64,000 nt of DNA from Mariniblastus sp. (GTDB lineage: Bacteria; Planctomycetota; Planctomycetia; Pirellulales; Pirellulaceae), in NCBI GenBank assembly GCA_028823415.1, contig JAPKBL010000008.1, positions 1-64,000 of the forward strand. Reading direction: 5' to 3'. Shown here one piece after another: positions 39,858-50,145 of this stretch. The notes below the pieces were generated by a model. The model was not told the DNA's origin, did no database searches, and saw only the letters and a list, made by a program, of their open reading frames with translations. How positions within the stretch are numbered: the stretch's first letter is position 1; the number at the start of each line of letters is the position of its first letter. Made by a program: the position numbers and the translations under genes.

Positions 39858-41720
39858 TTACTTATTTCGGTTTTCGCTCTCGGCTCGGGCCGTCCGCTGA
39901 GTCCGAGGCCCCATCAAGACAATGCGTTTGTCCTTTAAAAAGTAATTTGTCGATTGCAGAACCTCAAACTCTGCCGGCAGGCGTTTTTCGAGCTCACTGC
40001 GGTGGTCTCCTGTTGTTAAAATCGCGCCCGATGGAAAGCGCGAAAGGAATTGCTCCAGAGACGGACGCGACTTAACCTGCCAAAACTCACTCCTCTGAAA
40101 CCAAGATGCGTCGCCCGAAATAGCGACTACAGAAGCCTCTTGCGATAACTCGTAGATGGGACGGCGAGCGTAAAACACCCAGCTCGATTCAAGCCCCCCA
40201 AAAGAAGCAACCGCAGTCCCTTCCTCGATAGCGTCGAGCACGACACGACTGGTCTGCTCCTTCCCGACTGAAACCGTTCCGAATCCGAATAGCCCGATAC
40301 AAAAGAACAATGCCATCATGGAAAAGATCGGTGCAACCCACTGATGTCGATTATTGACCAAGGCGTATACTAAGCCCGCACCACCCAAGAGTGGAATCAC
40401 GCCCAGCGCCGCCAGCCAAGTCTGATTTGGCAGATACTGAGACGTTGCCCAACCACCACCAATGGCGATTAATAATCCGGCTAACAGTAAACCTCCCACG
40501 GCCGCCGCAAACCACTTCTGATCCACCTGCGACCGACTTTGTGCAAACTGGCATAAATAGGTTGCCGTCAACACGGCCAGTGCTGGGTAGCAAGGAGTCA
40601 CATAGCTCGGGAGTTTCGTTTGGGCAATCGTAAAGGCGACCACCTGCACACCAACCCAACTCAACATCAGGCAAGCCGGAACTCTCGTTTCCGACATTTT
40701 GCTTGATTTAATTTCACTACCTGCCCTGCCGGCCGTTAGCAACCCAATGGCGACAGGTCCCCAAAAAATTGACCATGGGAAAAAGCCAACCAAAATTGCA
40801 ACAGGATAGAACCAAACACCACCGGTGTGATTCTCTAAAGACTCGGTAGCACGACCAAAGTGCTCTCCCAAGAAAAACAGCCGGGTGAAATCACCGTCCG
40901 TTCGTTGATCCACCATGACATACCACGGCAACGCAACCAATAAAACAATCACCGCTCCGGTGATGGGCCGCATCGCCCATAAAGTCTTGAAAAAATGCAC
41001 CGGATGAAAAGTCCGAAAACAGTCAACGAAGATTCGCAGAAACCGCCGCTGACCAACCACTGCCAACTCACTCCCCCGTTGGGGCAAAGTCTGAATCAAC
41101 ATGAACAAGCCAATCATTGCCATCGGTAATAAAAACCCGACCGGCCCCTTCGCCAACACGCCCAGTCCGAGCATTATATACATCCCAGCAATGTGCCACC
41201 GGCTACTCGGGAACCAGACACCCTCCTGAGTTAATCGCAGCCCCTCACCATCCCGCGAGAAAGTTCCGATGACGTAGATCATCAGCGCCATCGTTCCACA
41301 AAAAATCAAAACCGAATCGGGAGTTGCAGCCCTTGCGGCAACATCGAACATCAAACTAGTCGACAGCGCGATCGCCGCGTAAAACGCAACTTTGGAACCT
41401 AGCAATCGCCGCGCGAAAGCGTAGGTGGCAAACATGGTACCAGTCGCCAGAACCGCCGACCAAAATCTCGCCGCAAACTCATTAATCCCAAATACGGAAT
41501 AGGCAGACATAATTAGCCAATACAACAACACCGGCTTCTGATGCCTTAGTTCGTCGTTAAAGATTGGAACTACCCACTGTCCCTGAGCCAGCATCTCCGC
41601 GGCGCAACCTGCATTGCGGGGCTCATCTCGATCCCACAACTGCGTCTCCCCGAGATTGAAAAAATAGACAACCATGGCGACACCAAGCAAAATTATGACG
41701 TGCCAAGACGTTTCACGCAT
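39858..41720 (-). CDS. Membrane glycosyltransferase, GT39/GT83 (ArnT/PMT-like)
   Basis: This 620-residue protein has about twelve predicted transmembrane helices and a C-terminal periplasmic part. The N-terminal loop LWDRDEPRNAGCAAEM matches the catalytic acidic motif of this superfamily (DE near residue 30), and FNDELRHQKPVLLYWLIM is the next conserved piece. Such enzymes use polyprenyl-phosphate sugars to glycosylate lipid A, lipids or proteins on the outer face of the inner membrane. The substrate is not readable. It is a single gene, downstream of divergently placed pdxH. Confidence 0.88.
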   Translation of the reverse strand: MRETSWHVIILLGVAMVVYFFNLGETQLWDRDEPRNAGCAAEMLAQGQWVVPIFNDELRHQKPVLLYWLIMSAYSVFGINEFAARFWSAVLATGTMFATYAFARRLLGSKVAFYAAIALSTSLMFDVAARAATPDSVLIFCGTMALMIYVIGTFSRDGEGLRLTQEGVWFPSSRWHIAGMYIMLGLGVLAKGPVGFLLPMAMIGLFMLIQTLPQRGSELAVVGQRRFLRIFVDCFRTFHPVHFFKTLWAMRPITGAVIVLLVALPWYVMVDQRTDGDFTRLFFLGEHFGRATESLENHTGGVWFYPVAILVGFFPWSIFWGPVAIGLLTAGRAGSEIKSSKMSETRVPACLMLSWVGVQVVAFTIAQTKLPSYVTPCYPALAVLTATYLCQFAQSRSQVDQKWFAAAVGGLLLAGLLIAIGGGWATSQYLPNQTWLAALGVIPLLGGAGLVYALVNNRHQWVAPIFSMMALFFCIGLFGFGTVSVGKEQTSRVVLDAIEEGTAVASFGGLESSWVFYARRPIYELSQEASVVAISGDASWFQRSEFWQVKSRPSLEQFLSRFPSGAILTTGDHRSELEKRLPAEFEVLQSTNYFLKDKRIVLMGPRTQRTARAESENRNK

Positions 41721-41984
41721 GGATGAAAACCTAGGAAGACGGAAAATACGGTTCGTAATCTAGGCAGTCTAAATTGAAGACAAAAACCCGACAACGGCAA
41801 GTTAAATGCTATCGCGGTTTCCAACTAATGATGCAAAGACCGGACAGCGATTCGTTTTGAAAAGGAATTGCCCTCCCTAACTATCCACAATCAAATCAAC
41901 ATTTCACGCCAAAATAATGCGGGATCTCACTTCAAACGCATCTTCGGGAACAGGGATAACCCCTTGAACGATACATCGCACCGC

Positions 41985-43277
41985 TTAGTCGCTTGCAAAC
42001 CCGAGAAACCTCTCAAGGTCTTCAAAAAATGCGGGATAGGTCTTTGAAACGCACGCGGGATCTAAAATCCTAACCCCGGCCTGCCTCAAACCAACCAACG
42101 CCAAACTCATCGCCATCCGATGGTCATCGTAGGTCTCGATATCCGCAGGTCGCGTTGGCCCGGGATGAATTGCCAGACCGTCCTCGCGTTCATCGACCGT
42201 TGCCCCAAGTTTTCGTAATTCAATTGCAAGATTTCCAATTCGATCAGTTTCCTTGACGCGATTGTGAGCGACATTTCGGACATTCGTCGTTCCTTCGACA
42301 AATAAAGCAACAGCGGCAAGTGTTTGTACCGTATCGCTGACATCTGACATGTCGATGTCGATCCCATGCTTCGCAGGGCCACGGACCGTTACTTCCCCCT
42401 GCCCCCACTCTACATCACACCCCATCTGCTCGAGACAACGCACAAAACCGACATCCCCTTGAAGTGAATTCTCATCCAAACCTAGAACGGTCACCGCTCC
42501 ACCGCAGATCGCGGCGACAGCCCAAAAATAACTGGCCGAGGAAGCGTCGGGTTCAATTCTGTAAGCAGTGGCTCGATATGTCTGGCCGCCGCCGATTTCG
42601 AACCTGCCAAATTGCTGATCGACCTCAACACCAACTCCAAAACACTCCATTACGCGTTTAGTCATTTCAACATAAGGCCGTGATATCAACGGCCCGTCTA
42701 TCTCGATAATCGTATCATGGACAGCTAAAGGCGCAGCCATCATCAAACCACTCAAGTACTGACTCGACAAATCACCTCTTATTCGAACCGTCCCACCCTG
42801 AGAACGCTGAGATGAGATTCGAACCGGCGGACAACCACCAGGCGAACCGGTCTCAACATTGAGATTAAGCATATCGAGTGCATCAACTAAGGGTCCGATA
42901 GGGCGTTGCCGCATACGCGGGATCCCATCGAGAACGTAATCGCCACCCGCAACAGCCAACACAGCGGTCAAAAAACGAATCGTTGTTCCGCTGTTTCCAA
43001 TAAACAAATCCGCCTTCCCGATCGGGATCGAACCACCGACTCCCTCAACGACCACGCAAGACGACTGAACATCATGGATCACCGAAATTCCAAGGCGATT
43101 TAAAGACTCAATCATGACTCGCGTATCATCGCTATCGAGTACACCGCTGAGAACAGATCGCCCCGATGCCATCGCCGCAATAGGCAGCGCACGGTTGGTG
43201 AGACTCTTCGAGCCGGGAGGTTGAATCGATGACTCAACCGAACCGCAAATAGGCATGATTTTCTTATAGCTATCCAT
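41985..43277 (-). CDS. aroA: 5-enolpyruvylshikimate-3-phosphate synthase
   Basis: This 430-residue enzyme catalyses the sixth step of the shikimate pathway. Blocks include PPGSKSLTNRALPIAAMA, LFIGNSGTTIRFLTAVLA, DGIPRMRQRPIGPLVDAL and GDLSSQYLSGLMMAAPLA, and later RVKETDRI and DDHRMAMSLAL. The residue pattern around GNSGTTIRFLTA differs from the glyphosate-sensitive GNAGTAMRPL, so the class is uncertain. The length is standard. Confidence 0.97.
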   Translation of the reverse strand: MDSYKKIMPICGSVESSIQPPGSKSLTNRALPIAAMASGRSVLSGVLDSDDTRVMIESLNRLGISVIHDVQSSCVVVEGVGGSIPIGKADLFIGNSGTTIRFLTAVLAVAGGDYVLDGIPRMRQRPIGPLVDALDMLNLNVETGSPGGCPPVRISSQRSQGGTVRIRGDLSSQYLSGLMMAAPLAVHDTIIEIDGPLISRPYVEMTKRVMECFGVGVEVDQQFGRFEIGGGQTYRATAYRIEPDASSASYFWAVAAICGGAVTVLGLDENSLQGDVGFVRCLEQMGCDVEWGQGEVTVRGPAKHGIDIDMSDVSDTVQTLAAVALFVEGTTNVRNVAHNRVKETDRIGNLAIELRKLGATVDEREDGLAIHPGPTRPADIETYDDHRMAMSLALVGLRQAGVRILDPACVSKTYPAFFEDLERFLGFASD

Positions 43278-43678
43278 AGACCACAGTTTATTGTCTTTCC
43301 AAGAAAACCATTACCCCAACTCGTCCGAATTCAATATCCTTGGGTAATAGTTCCCGTTTACGAAAAAGATCACCCTTGCGGAAAGCAGAAAAAGGGGAAA
43401 TCCATCAACTCTCCCAACCTTACCTCAACCGTGCAACAACCAGTAATCGCGGATAATCGGCAGGCCCCTCTACCGTGCAATCCTATACCAAAACGAGCCG
43501 GCACCAAACGGAAACTCGCCCCGACGCCACCCAATTGGCCGCCGCATCTCAGAATCCTGAGCCAAAAAGCGCATTCGGTTTGCCACTCCCGATCGCGAAA
43601 ACTATACTTCGGGCTAACCAATCTTGTATTCCAAACGAGATATTCATTGATAACGCGATACAACCCATGGAGCCCCTG
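43278..43678. other. Intergenic region upstream of a Tat-exported protein
   Basis: These 401 bases separate aroA and the TIM-barrel protein gene, which are divergent. The plus-strand frame stays open upstream of 43679 but looks non-coding. I see no RNA gene or repeat. Confidence 0.4.
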
Positions 43679-44632
43679 ATGAACACTGGATTTAATCGTC
43701 GCCAATTCCTGGCAGCCACCGGAGCCGCCGCCGCCGTTGGAGCAACCGGAAATCTAGCCAAGGCTAATATACTTAATAGCGCGCCTGCCAAAGACGAATT
43801 ATTCGATATCTCCCTGGCTCAATGGTCGCTCCACCGAACACTACGCAGTGGTAAACTAGATAATCTCGATTTTGCGAAGGTCGCCAAAGAAGAATTTGGA
43901 ATTTCGGGTATCGAATATGTAAACCAGTTCTTTAAGGACAAAGCTGAAGACGAGAAATACCTGGGCCAAATGAAAAAACGAGCCGCCGACCACGGCGTCG
44001 AATCAGTCCTGATTATGATTGACGGCGAAGGAGCACTCGGCGATGCCAACGATGCGGCGCGGGAAAAAGCCATCGAGAATCACTACAAATGGGTCTCCGC
44101 AGCGAAATTCCTCGGCTGCCACTCGATTCGCGTCAATGCGAAATCCAAAGGAACCTACCAAGCACAAGTCTCACTCGCGGCAGATGGACTCGCGAGACTA
44201 TCTCAATACGCTGACAAAATGGGAATCAACGTGCTCGTTGAAAACCACGGAGGACTCTCCTCCAACGGTCAATGGCTTGCCCAAGTTATCAGGAAAGTCA
44301 ACATGAACAATTGCGGTACCCTGCCTGATTTTGGGAACTTTCGAATTGGCAACAACAAGAAAACAGGAAAACAAGAAGTGTATGACCGCTATCTGGGAAT
44401 GTCGGCTTTATTGCCCTTCGCCAAAGCGGTCAGCGCCAAAAGCCACGACTTCGATGCCGATGGAAACGAGACTTCTACCGACTATATGAAAGTGATGCAG
44501 ATGGTCCTCGATTCCGGCTATCACGGCTGGGTCGGCATCGAATACGAAGGTGGCAAGCTAAGCGAAGCCGACGGAATCAAAGCAACCAAGAAACTGCTCC
44601 TCTCCTGCCGTGAAAAACTAAATAACGCGTAG
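43679..44632 (+). CDS. Tat-exported sugar phosphate isomerase/epimerase-like protein
   Basis: I use the ATG at 43679: GGAG lies upstream and the product begins [19 protein letters not shown], a twin-arginine signal. The open frame reaches about 68 codons further back without a signal. The 317-residue precursor is a xylose-isomerase-like TIM barrel, with [16 protein letters not shown] and GWVGIEYEG as candidates for metal-binding and barrel strands. Planctomycetes have many such exported TIM-barrel proteins, whose substrates are unknown. A strong terminator follows at 44709. Confidence 0.85.
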   Translation: MNTGFNRRQFLAATGAAAAVGATGNLAKANILNSAPAKDELFDISLAQWSLHRTLRSGKLDNLDFAKVAKEEFGISGIEYVNQFFKDKAEDEKYLGQMKKRAADHGVESVLIMIDGEGALGDANDAAREKAIENHYKWVSAAKFLGCHSIRVNAKSKGTYQAQVSLAADGLARLSQYADKMGINVLVENHGGLSSNGQWLAQVIRKVNMNNCGTLPDFGNFRIGNNKKTGKQEVYDRYLGMSALLPFAKAVSAKSHDFDADGNETSTDYMKVMQMVLDSGYHGWVGIEYEGGKLSEADGIKATKKLLLSCREKLNNA

Positions 44633-45032
44633 TTCAATTAATTGCCCGGGGTGAGCCCGGCTTCATTAACCCAAACTACCAGCACCTCCTAAACGTAACC
44701 CAACCCTCGTCCAGCGGCTTATCCGCTGGACTTTTTTAATGTTTCAGAGCTCATTTCCAAAAAAAAGCTAAAGGGGACACTTTGAATATGCAACTCACAC
44801 ACATGCACACTTTTTAGGCAGAACCAATCTGCACAACAAGCAGGCATGCGTGCGCGGTTTATTAGCAAAACCGTCATTTCGCCGTAAGTGCAAGCAGTTT
44901 AATGACATTAGTTCGGCTGCTTGCCAGCTAGTGATTATGGGGCTGAAGAGATGCTCAGTCGGAGCCAACGGGCTTCGGCGGGCGATTGTTATTCAGAAAC
45001 CTCAAGATATTGCAAAGCGAAAGGAGTCCACT
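44633..45032. other. Intergenic region with terminator and RHH leader
   Basis: These 400 bases hold the terminator at 44709-44737, then about 295 bases before the RHH gene. The sequence AAGGGGACAC occurs at 44771. It resembles short repeats seen near REP-type transposases elsewhere, but it is single here. No further gene is supported. The frame open upstream of 45033 is rejected as coding because of the ribosome site. Confidence 0.4.
44709..44737 (+). terminator. Intrinsic terminator
   Basis: A 9-bp stem GTCCAGCGG/CCGCTGGAC with loop CTTAT is followed by six T residues. It ends the transcript of the Tat-exported TIM-barrel protein. Confidence 0.93.
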
Positions 45033-45599
45033 GTGAACGACCTCATGATTCAAAAAGAAGGCTTTACCGGACGTTGTCAAAAAGTATTACAAGTCGCCAA
45101 GCCGCTCTTTCACGAGAAGCCGGATTGGGTCACGTTCTTTCGAGAAACACTAGGAGTCAAAGGAGCCGCTAGGGCCGTTTTTCCATCCCAAGAGGAATAC
45201 GTCCTCTTTGAACAATCGGCTGAGTTTGCCGAGATCCAGAAGATGGTAGCCAGCCTGAGAACTAGAAAAGCAGGTGGCAGTAAGAATGAAGTAACCCGCG
45301 TCATCACGGTCCGACTTCCAGAGAGCCTCCACGAGGCACTCAAAGCAGAAGCCAGCGACCACAACACAAGCATGAACAAGCTCTGCATCTCAAAACTATT
45401 GCAAGTCCTTGTTGAAAATGAGAAAGCGGCGAAAAACTCAGCGGCTCCACGCCCGGCGTCGCTTCCCTCCAATCCGGTCCCCAAGCCGACTCCGTCCCCA
45501 CTGGCTACCCAGCCAAACCCCAGTACACCCAGCCCAAATTTTCGATCGACCTACACTCCCCCAACCAACCCAGGGCAACCCTTCCGATTTGGTCAGTAA
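45033..45599 (+). CDS. RHH-domain protein (HicB-like) with Pro-rich tail
   Basis: I choose the GTG at 45033 because AAGGAG lies six bases upstream, although the frame is open for 61 codons more. The 188-residue protein has an N-terminal helical part (GFTGRCQKVLQVAKPLFHEK) with FFRETLGVKGAARAVF, then a ribbon-helix-helix segment at about 87-126 (TRVITVRLPESLHEALKAEA). This is like the antitoxin HicB C-terminus and other DNA-binding RHH proteins. The tail (about 138-188) is Pro-, Ser- and Thr-rich, unusual for a transcription factor. No HicA toxin is adjacent. The gene lies between terminators at 44709 and 45733. Confidence 0.78.
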   Translation: MNDLMIQKEGFTGRCQKVLQVAKPLFHEKPDWVTFFRETLGVKGAARAVFPSQEEYVLFEQSAEFAEIQKMVASLRTRKAGGSKNEVTRVITVRLPESLHEALKAEASDHNTSMNKLCISKLLQVLVENEKAAKNSAAPRPASLPSNPVPKPTPSPLATQPNPSTPSPNFRSTYTPPTNPGQPFRFGQ

Positions 45600-45732
45600 A
45601 CCCAGCCAAACGAACTACGCATTTCAATTATGCGAGAAACAATCCAGTTTTTCCTCGCGGTCGCGGGCCCTGCCCTCATCGACCGAACGGAAAGCCTGAA
45701 CGATATCCCACCTGAATAACGACCCTTCACAG

Positions 45733-45773
45733 GCGTCACGCCATCGCTTCACGCGACGGCGTGACGCTTTTTT
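45733..45773 (+). terminator. Intrinsic terminator
   Basis: An outer stem GCGTCACGCC/GGCGTGACGC contains an inner stem TCGC/GCGA, with one A/C mismatch between, and is followed by six T residues. It ends the RHH gene transcript. Confidence 0.92.
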
Positions 45774-45882
45774 ACCCCCACCCCCAAGCAACTAGATTTC
45801 AACTAAGCTAATTCCTGTCAGCCCCACGCAAATGGGCAGAAGTAACTGAGCGCCCCTCGAATCCAAGAAACTCCCAATCAGC

Positions 45883-47181
45883 TTGAACAATTGGAACGTA
45901 ATCATCATTGGAGCTGGAGCAGCCGGACTGATGGCTGCAGCAAGCGCCGCTGCGCGAGGCCAACGAGTTCTCCTGCTGGAAAAAAACAAGAAACTTGGCG
46001 TCAAAATATTGATGTCAGGCGGAACACGCTGCAACATTACACACAACTGTGATGTCAACGCTATCGTTACCGCTTTTGGACGCCAAGGAAAATTCCTTCA
46101 CTCAGCCCTCTCCGCACTCCCCCCCAAAGAAGTCATTGAGAAAATTGAAAGCCAAGGGGTTGCTACCAAAATTGAATCAACCGGAAAGATATTTCCGGTC
46201 AGCAACAAGGCAATCGATGTTCGGGACGCACTGGTCAACCTTGCCCTGACCGCAGGCGCGCAAATCAAAACCGAGCAGCCCGTTTTGAAAATCCGAAAAA
46301 CCGGTGACAAGTTCCAAATTAACACAAGGAACGATCAATTTGAGTGCAACGCATTGATCGTCACGACCGGAGGGAAATCCTATCCAGGCTGCGGAACCAC
46401 CGGTGACGGCTATCGATGGGCCCAACAATTGGAACACTCCATCATCGACACCGTCCCTGCCCTCGTCCCGATCCTCAACGACTGCAGCTGGGCGAACAAT
46501 CTCAAGGGGATCACCATCGAACACACCTCGGTCGATGTATGGCAACCCCAACAGACGACCGGCGAATCCGAAGAACTTACCAAGTCAGAACGAAAATCAC
46601 GTAAATCGCGATCACTCGTCAACCGAGACGGATCGTTTCTATTTACACACTGGGGGTTTTCGGGCCCCGCTATCCTCGATGTCAGTCGCGCTGTCGCTCG
46701 ACACTCCAACCGTCGTTCACTTGAACTGATATGTGACTTTCACCCTCAGCTCTCAATCGGCCAGCTCGAAGATTCCCTCTGGAACAAGAAAACGAAAAAC
46801 GGGAAACAACAAACCGGAAACCTACTTAACGAGCTATTCCCGAAACGCCTTGCCGAATCGCTCATTCAATCGGCGAACATCGAGTTACAATCTCGCAACG
46901 CAGAACTTTCCAAGCAACAATTTAGCGCCTTGGTAAACCAAGTGAAACGCTGCCGGTTTTCAATCAATGGCACACTTGGCTTCGAAAAAGCCGAAGTCAC
47001 TGCCGGCGGCGTGAACCTAAAAGAAATCGACAGCAAAACAATGCAGTCAAAAACAACTCGTGGGCTTTTCTTCGCCGGAGAAGTCCTCGACCTGGATGGC
47101 CCCATCGGAGGATTCAACTTCCAATCTGCGTTCAGCACCGGATGGTTGGCTGGCCTATCCACAGAACCGGCCGCCGAATAA
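45883..47181 (+). CDS. FAD-dependent oxidoreductase, HI0933/YhiN family
   Basis: This 432-residue flavoprotein starts at TTG. It has the Rossmann motif VIIIGAGAAGLMAAASAA, and the family-specific block KLGVKILMSGGTRCNITHN. Further blocks are TTGGKSYPGCGTTGDGYRWA, FLFTHWGFSGPAILDVSR, and C-terminal FFAGEVLDLDGPIGGFNFQS. The family is widespread and its role is largely unknown. It ends 30 bases from the convergent hslU. No partner gene is seen. Confidence 0.92.
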   Translation: MNNWNVIIIGAGAAGLMAAASAAARGQRVLLLEKNKKLGVKILMSGGTRCNITHNCDVNAIVTAFGRQGKFLHSALSALPPKEVIEKIESQGVATKIESTGKIFPVSNKAIDVRDALVNLALTAGAQIKTEQPVLKIRKTGDKFQINTRNDQFECNALIVTTGGKSYPGCGTTGDGYRWAQQLEHSIIDTVPALVPILNDCSWANNLKGITIEHTSVDVWQPQQTTGESEELTKSERKSRKSRSLVNRDGSFLFTHWGFSGPAILDVSRAVARHSNRRSLELICDFHPQLSIGQLEDSLWNKKTKNGKQQTGNLLNELFPKRLAESLIQSANIELQSRNAELSKQQFSALVNQVKRCRFSINGTLGFEKAEVTAGGVNLKEIDSKTMQSKTTRGLFFAGEVLDLDGPIGGFNFQSAFSTGWLAGLSTEPAAE

Positions 47182-47211
47182 TGACGCCTCGGCCAGGCCT
47201 ACAGAATCCAC

Positions 47212-48564
47212 TCAAAGAATATATCGACTGAGGTCTTCATCTTCGGCAACCTTACCAAGTCGCTCTTGCACATAGGCTGCAGTGATAGAAACTTTGCCAA
47301 CCTTCTGCCCGGGAGCCTCAAAGCTAAGTTCTTCAAGAAGCCGTTCAAGAATCGTATATAACCGACGAGCACCAATATTCATGGTCGATTGATTGACATG
47401 AAACGCGATCGTTGCCAATTCATCAATGCCATCTTCGGTAAAATCAAGATCGACCGACTCTGTTTTCAGCAAGGCCTGATACTGCCGGGTCAATGAACTC
47501 TTGGGTTCCGTCAAAATTCTGACGAAATCCTCTTTCGTGAGATCGTTCAATTCGACTCGAATCGGAAACCGCCCCTGCAATTCAGGCATTAACTCACTTG
47601 GCTGATTACGATGGAACGCACCGGCAGCAATAAACAAAATATGATCCGTATTAATGTAGCCGTGCTTAGTCTGAACCGAGGTTCCTTCGACGATCGGAAG
47701 CAAATCTCGCTGGACCCCCTGACGGGAAACATCGGCAGACTTTCCTTCTGCTGCAATCACTTTATCAATCTCATCGAGGAAAATAATTCCAGTATTCTCC
47801 GCAAGCTCGATCGCATTCGCATTAATTTTGTCGGAGTCTAGTAACGCATCACATTCCTGCTCAAAAATCACTTTTCGCGCCGCCGTCACACTAAGCTCTT
47901 TCTTCGATCGATTGGTAGGCATAATTTTTTCGAGCATTCCCTGGAAATCCATATCCATCTGCTCAACCCCCATCCCGCCCATCATTACCGGCGAAGCCTT
48001 TTGTTCGATCGTAATTTCCACCGTGCGATCTTCAAGGTCTCCATTGACCAACATCTTCTTCATTTTCGACTTCGTCCGCTCAAAGGAATCATCGCCCCCA
48101 GCAGGCGATTCGGATTCGTCGATTGAAGCGGAAAACTCGTAATTCACGGGGGTTGGGCACAACAATTCGATTAACCGTTTATTGGTTCTTTCCTCGGCAG
48201 CCTGTTTTACGTTCTCCCGCTGAGAAGCACGCACCAGGGCAATCGAATTGTCAACCAACTCTCGGACCATACTCTCAACATCGCGCCCGTAGTATCCGAC
48301 TTCGGTATATTTCGTTGCTTCAACCTTAATAAACGGAGCCCCCGTGAGCTTGGCTAACCGGCGGGCGATTTCTGTCTTCCCGACCCCCGTTGAGCCGATC
48401 ATCAAGATGTTTTTTGGAGAGACTTCGTGCTGCATCTCGTCGGACAGTTGCTGACGTCGCCAACGATTTCGAATAGCAATCGAAACAGCGCGTTTCGCAT
48501 CCTCCTGCCCAACGATATGACGATCGAGTGCTGAGACAATTTCTTTAGGAGTCATCGGGTTCAT
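47212..48564 (-). CDS. hslU: ATP-dependent protease ATPase subunit HslU
   Basis: This 450-residue AAA+ unfoldase has Walker A GSTGVGKTEIARRLA, Walker B GIIFLDEIDKV and an intervening I-domain (about 115-240). The C-terminal block RLYTILERLLEELSFEAPG and the end DLSRYIL dock into HslV. Six copies pass substrates to the HslV dodecamer. It lies downstream of hslV after 145 bases, probably in one operon. Walker A carries Ser in place of the usual Pro (GPTGVGKT). Confidence 0.98.
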   Translation of the reverse strand: MNPMTPKEIVSALDRHIVGQEDAKRAVSIAIRNRWRRQQLSDEMQHEVSPKNILMIGSTGVGKTEIARRLAKLTGAPFIKVEATKYTEVGYYGRDVESMVRELVDNSIALVRASQRENVKQAAEERTNKRLIELLCPTPVNYEFSASIDESESPAGGDDSFERTKSKMKKMLVNGDLEDRTVEITIEQKASPVMMGGMGVEQMDMDFQGMLEKIMPTNRSKKELSVTAARKVIFEQECDALLDSDKINANAIELAENTGIIFLDEIDKVIAAEGKSADVSRQGVQRDLLPIVEGTSVQTKHGYINTDHILFIAAGAFHRNQPSELMPELQGRFPIRVELNDLTKEDFVRILTEPKSSLTRQYQALLKTESVDLDFTEDGIDELATIAFHVNQSTMNIGARRLYTILERLLEELSFEAPGQKVGKVSITAAYVQERLGKVAEDEDLSRYIL

Positions 48565-48709
48565 AGAATAAATAACCTAAAACGGTCACTCAATTTGAAT
48601 TTTTTAGTAAGTTAAGCAGCTTAATAACCATCAAAACGTTTCGAGAGCACGGAATCATTCAAAACTAAAACCATCCAATCACCGCCCTCTCGCCCATTTA
48701 ATTTTCAAC

Positions 48710-49264
48710 CTAGGCTGGACAGTCAATTTCTTCGACAACAATGTTTGTGTTGGTATAAATGTCAATTCCACCAGCAATCATCAAAGCTTCACGAACAATC
48801 TCAGCAGCGTTTAAATCGCTATGGGCCTTCAGAGCTCGCGCGGCCGCGACTGCATAATTGCCCCCCGAACCAATTCCAACGATGCCGTCGGTTGGCTGTA
48901 TTACATCACCCGTTCCGCTAACCAGCAACGTGTGCTTCCCATCGGTCACCGTTAAGAGCGCCTCCAATTGCCGGAGCATCTTGTCCATCCGCCATTGTTT
49001 GGCGAGCTCAGTCGCTGCCCGAACAATATTGTTTGGCGAATCTTTTAACTGCGACTCAAACCTTTCCAATAACGCAAACGCATCGGCGCTACTGCCAGCA
49101 AACCCGCACAACACTCGCCCATCGAGTAATTTCCGAATCTTCATGGCATCGGCTTTCATGATGGCCGTTCCCAGTGTCACTTGGCCGTCCCCGCCCATCG
49201 CTACCGTTCCGCCTTGATGAACGGTTAAAATCGTAGTCGCATGTATTTTCATTGCATCGGTCAT
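48710..49264 (-). CDS. hslV: ATP-dependent protease peptidase subunit HslV
   Basis: I use the ATG at 49264; a TTG directly before it (49267) and an ATG at 49252 are alternatives. The 184-residue protein is a proteasome-like peptidase. The predicted N-terminal nucleophile Thr lies in [19 protein letters not shown], so 5-9 residues must be removed to expose it. Conserved GDGQVTLG and [10 protein letters not shown] are present. It pairs with HslU to degrade misfolded or regulatory proteins. Confidence 0.97.
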   Translation of the reverse strand: MTDAMKIHATTILTVHQGGTVAMGGDGQVTLGTAIMKADAMKIRKLLDGRVLCGFAGSSADAFALLERFESQLKDSPNNIVRAATELAKQWRMDKMLRQLEALLTVTDGKHTLLVSGTGDVIQPTDGIVGIGSGGNYAVAAARALKAHSDLNAAEIVREALMIAGGIDIYTNTNIVVEEIDCPA

Positions 49265-49500
49265 CAATTGTCCCGTTTAGAAGCGGCTGTGCACCTTCTC
49301 TAGTCTACCCCATTCAGAAATATCCTCCAGCATGCTGGAACGAAAAACTCAAGCTGGCACTCAGCCTACGGACCTCGCCAAGCCATGCTAGTCCTATAAT
49401 CGCGTTGACTTTATTCCGCTGGCACTTGCTTCGAAGCGTTCAAACTTCCCATAATCTAAACTGACGCAATTTAATATTCCTAAGCAACCTAAGTCGCACA

Positions 49501-50100
49501 ATGAACTCTCACGATGTTGCCAGTTTTTCTACGTTCCGTAGCCCCTTGCTCATGAACGCCGACGATACAGCGGTTCTCGTAATTGATGCGCAAGAGAAAC
49601 TGATGCCTTTGATCCATCATCAGGATCAAATCCAACGTAACATAATCAAACTCCTTCAAGGTGCGAAGGCTCTGGGAGTTATCACAGCGGCCACCGAACA
49701 ATATCCCCGCGGACTCGGAACAACCGTGGAGCCAATTCAAAACGAATTGAATCCGAACGAATTTTGCCCCGTCGCCGAAAAAACAATGTTCAGCTGCCGC
49801 CAGTGCGAGGATTTGTTGACTAAATTATCCAAGGCGGGAATCCAGAATCTACTGCTCTGCGGAATCGAAACTCACATCTGTATCGCCCAATCGGCGATGG
49901 ATCTGATGTCACTAGGATTTCGAACCTTCGTTTGCGCCGATGCGGTCGGCTCCAGAACCCCCCTGGACCACCAACTTGGCATTAACCGAATGGAAAGCAG
50001 TGGGGCGGTCATCACGACCACCGAAGCCGCGATCTTTGAGCTGTGCGTGGACTCAAAAAATCCAGCATTCAAAACGATATCAAAACTGGCTCAGCAATAA
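49501..50100 (+). CDS. Isochorismatase-family cysteine hydrolase
   Basis: This 199-residue protein has the catalytic triad of the family: Asp29 (VLVIDAQEK), Lys94 (PVAEKTMFSC) and Cys127 (GIETHICIAQSAMDL). A second in-frame ATG at 49552 would remove the first 17 residues and still leave the whole domain. Family members hydrolyse isochorismate, N-carbamoyl compounds or nicotinamide. The YcaC-like pattern (ATEQYPRGLGTT) suggests the last group of uncharacterised hydrolases. No siderophore genes are near, so isochorismate is unlikely. The gene is single. Confidence 0.88.
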   Translation: MNSHDVASFSTFRSPLLMNADDTAVLVIDAQEKLMPLIHHQDQIQRNIIKLLQGAKALGVITAATEQYPRGLGTTVEPIQNELNPNEFCPVAEKTMFSCRQCEDLLTKLSKAGIQNLLLCGIETHICIAQSAMDLMSLGFRTFVCADAVGSRTPLDHQLGINRMESSGAVITTTEAAIFELCVDSKNPAFKTISKLAQQ

Positions 50101-50145
50101 CGCGGAGAAATAACCCGAGGGCTCACGACTCGAACCTCATTAGAT

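Noticed and set aside
44771-44780. AAGGGGACAC, as found near REP-type transposase sites
   Set aside because: Only one copy and no inverted partner or transposase in the window.
44850-45032. N-terminal extension of the RHH gene
   Set aside because: AAGGAG at 45021-45026 supports the GTG at 45033, and the upstream residues look unstructured.
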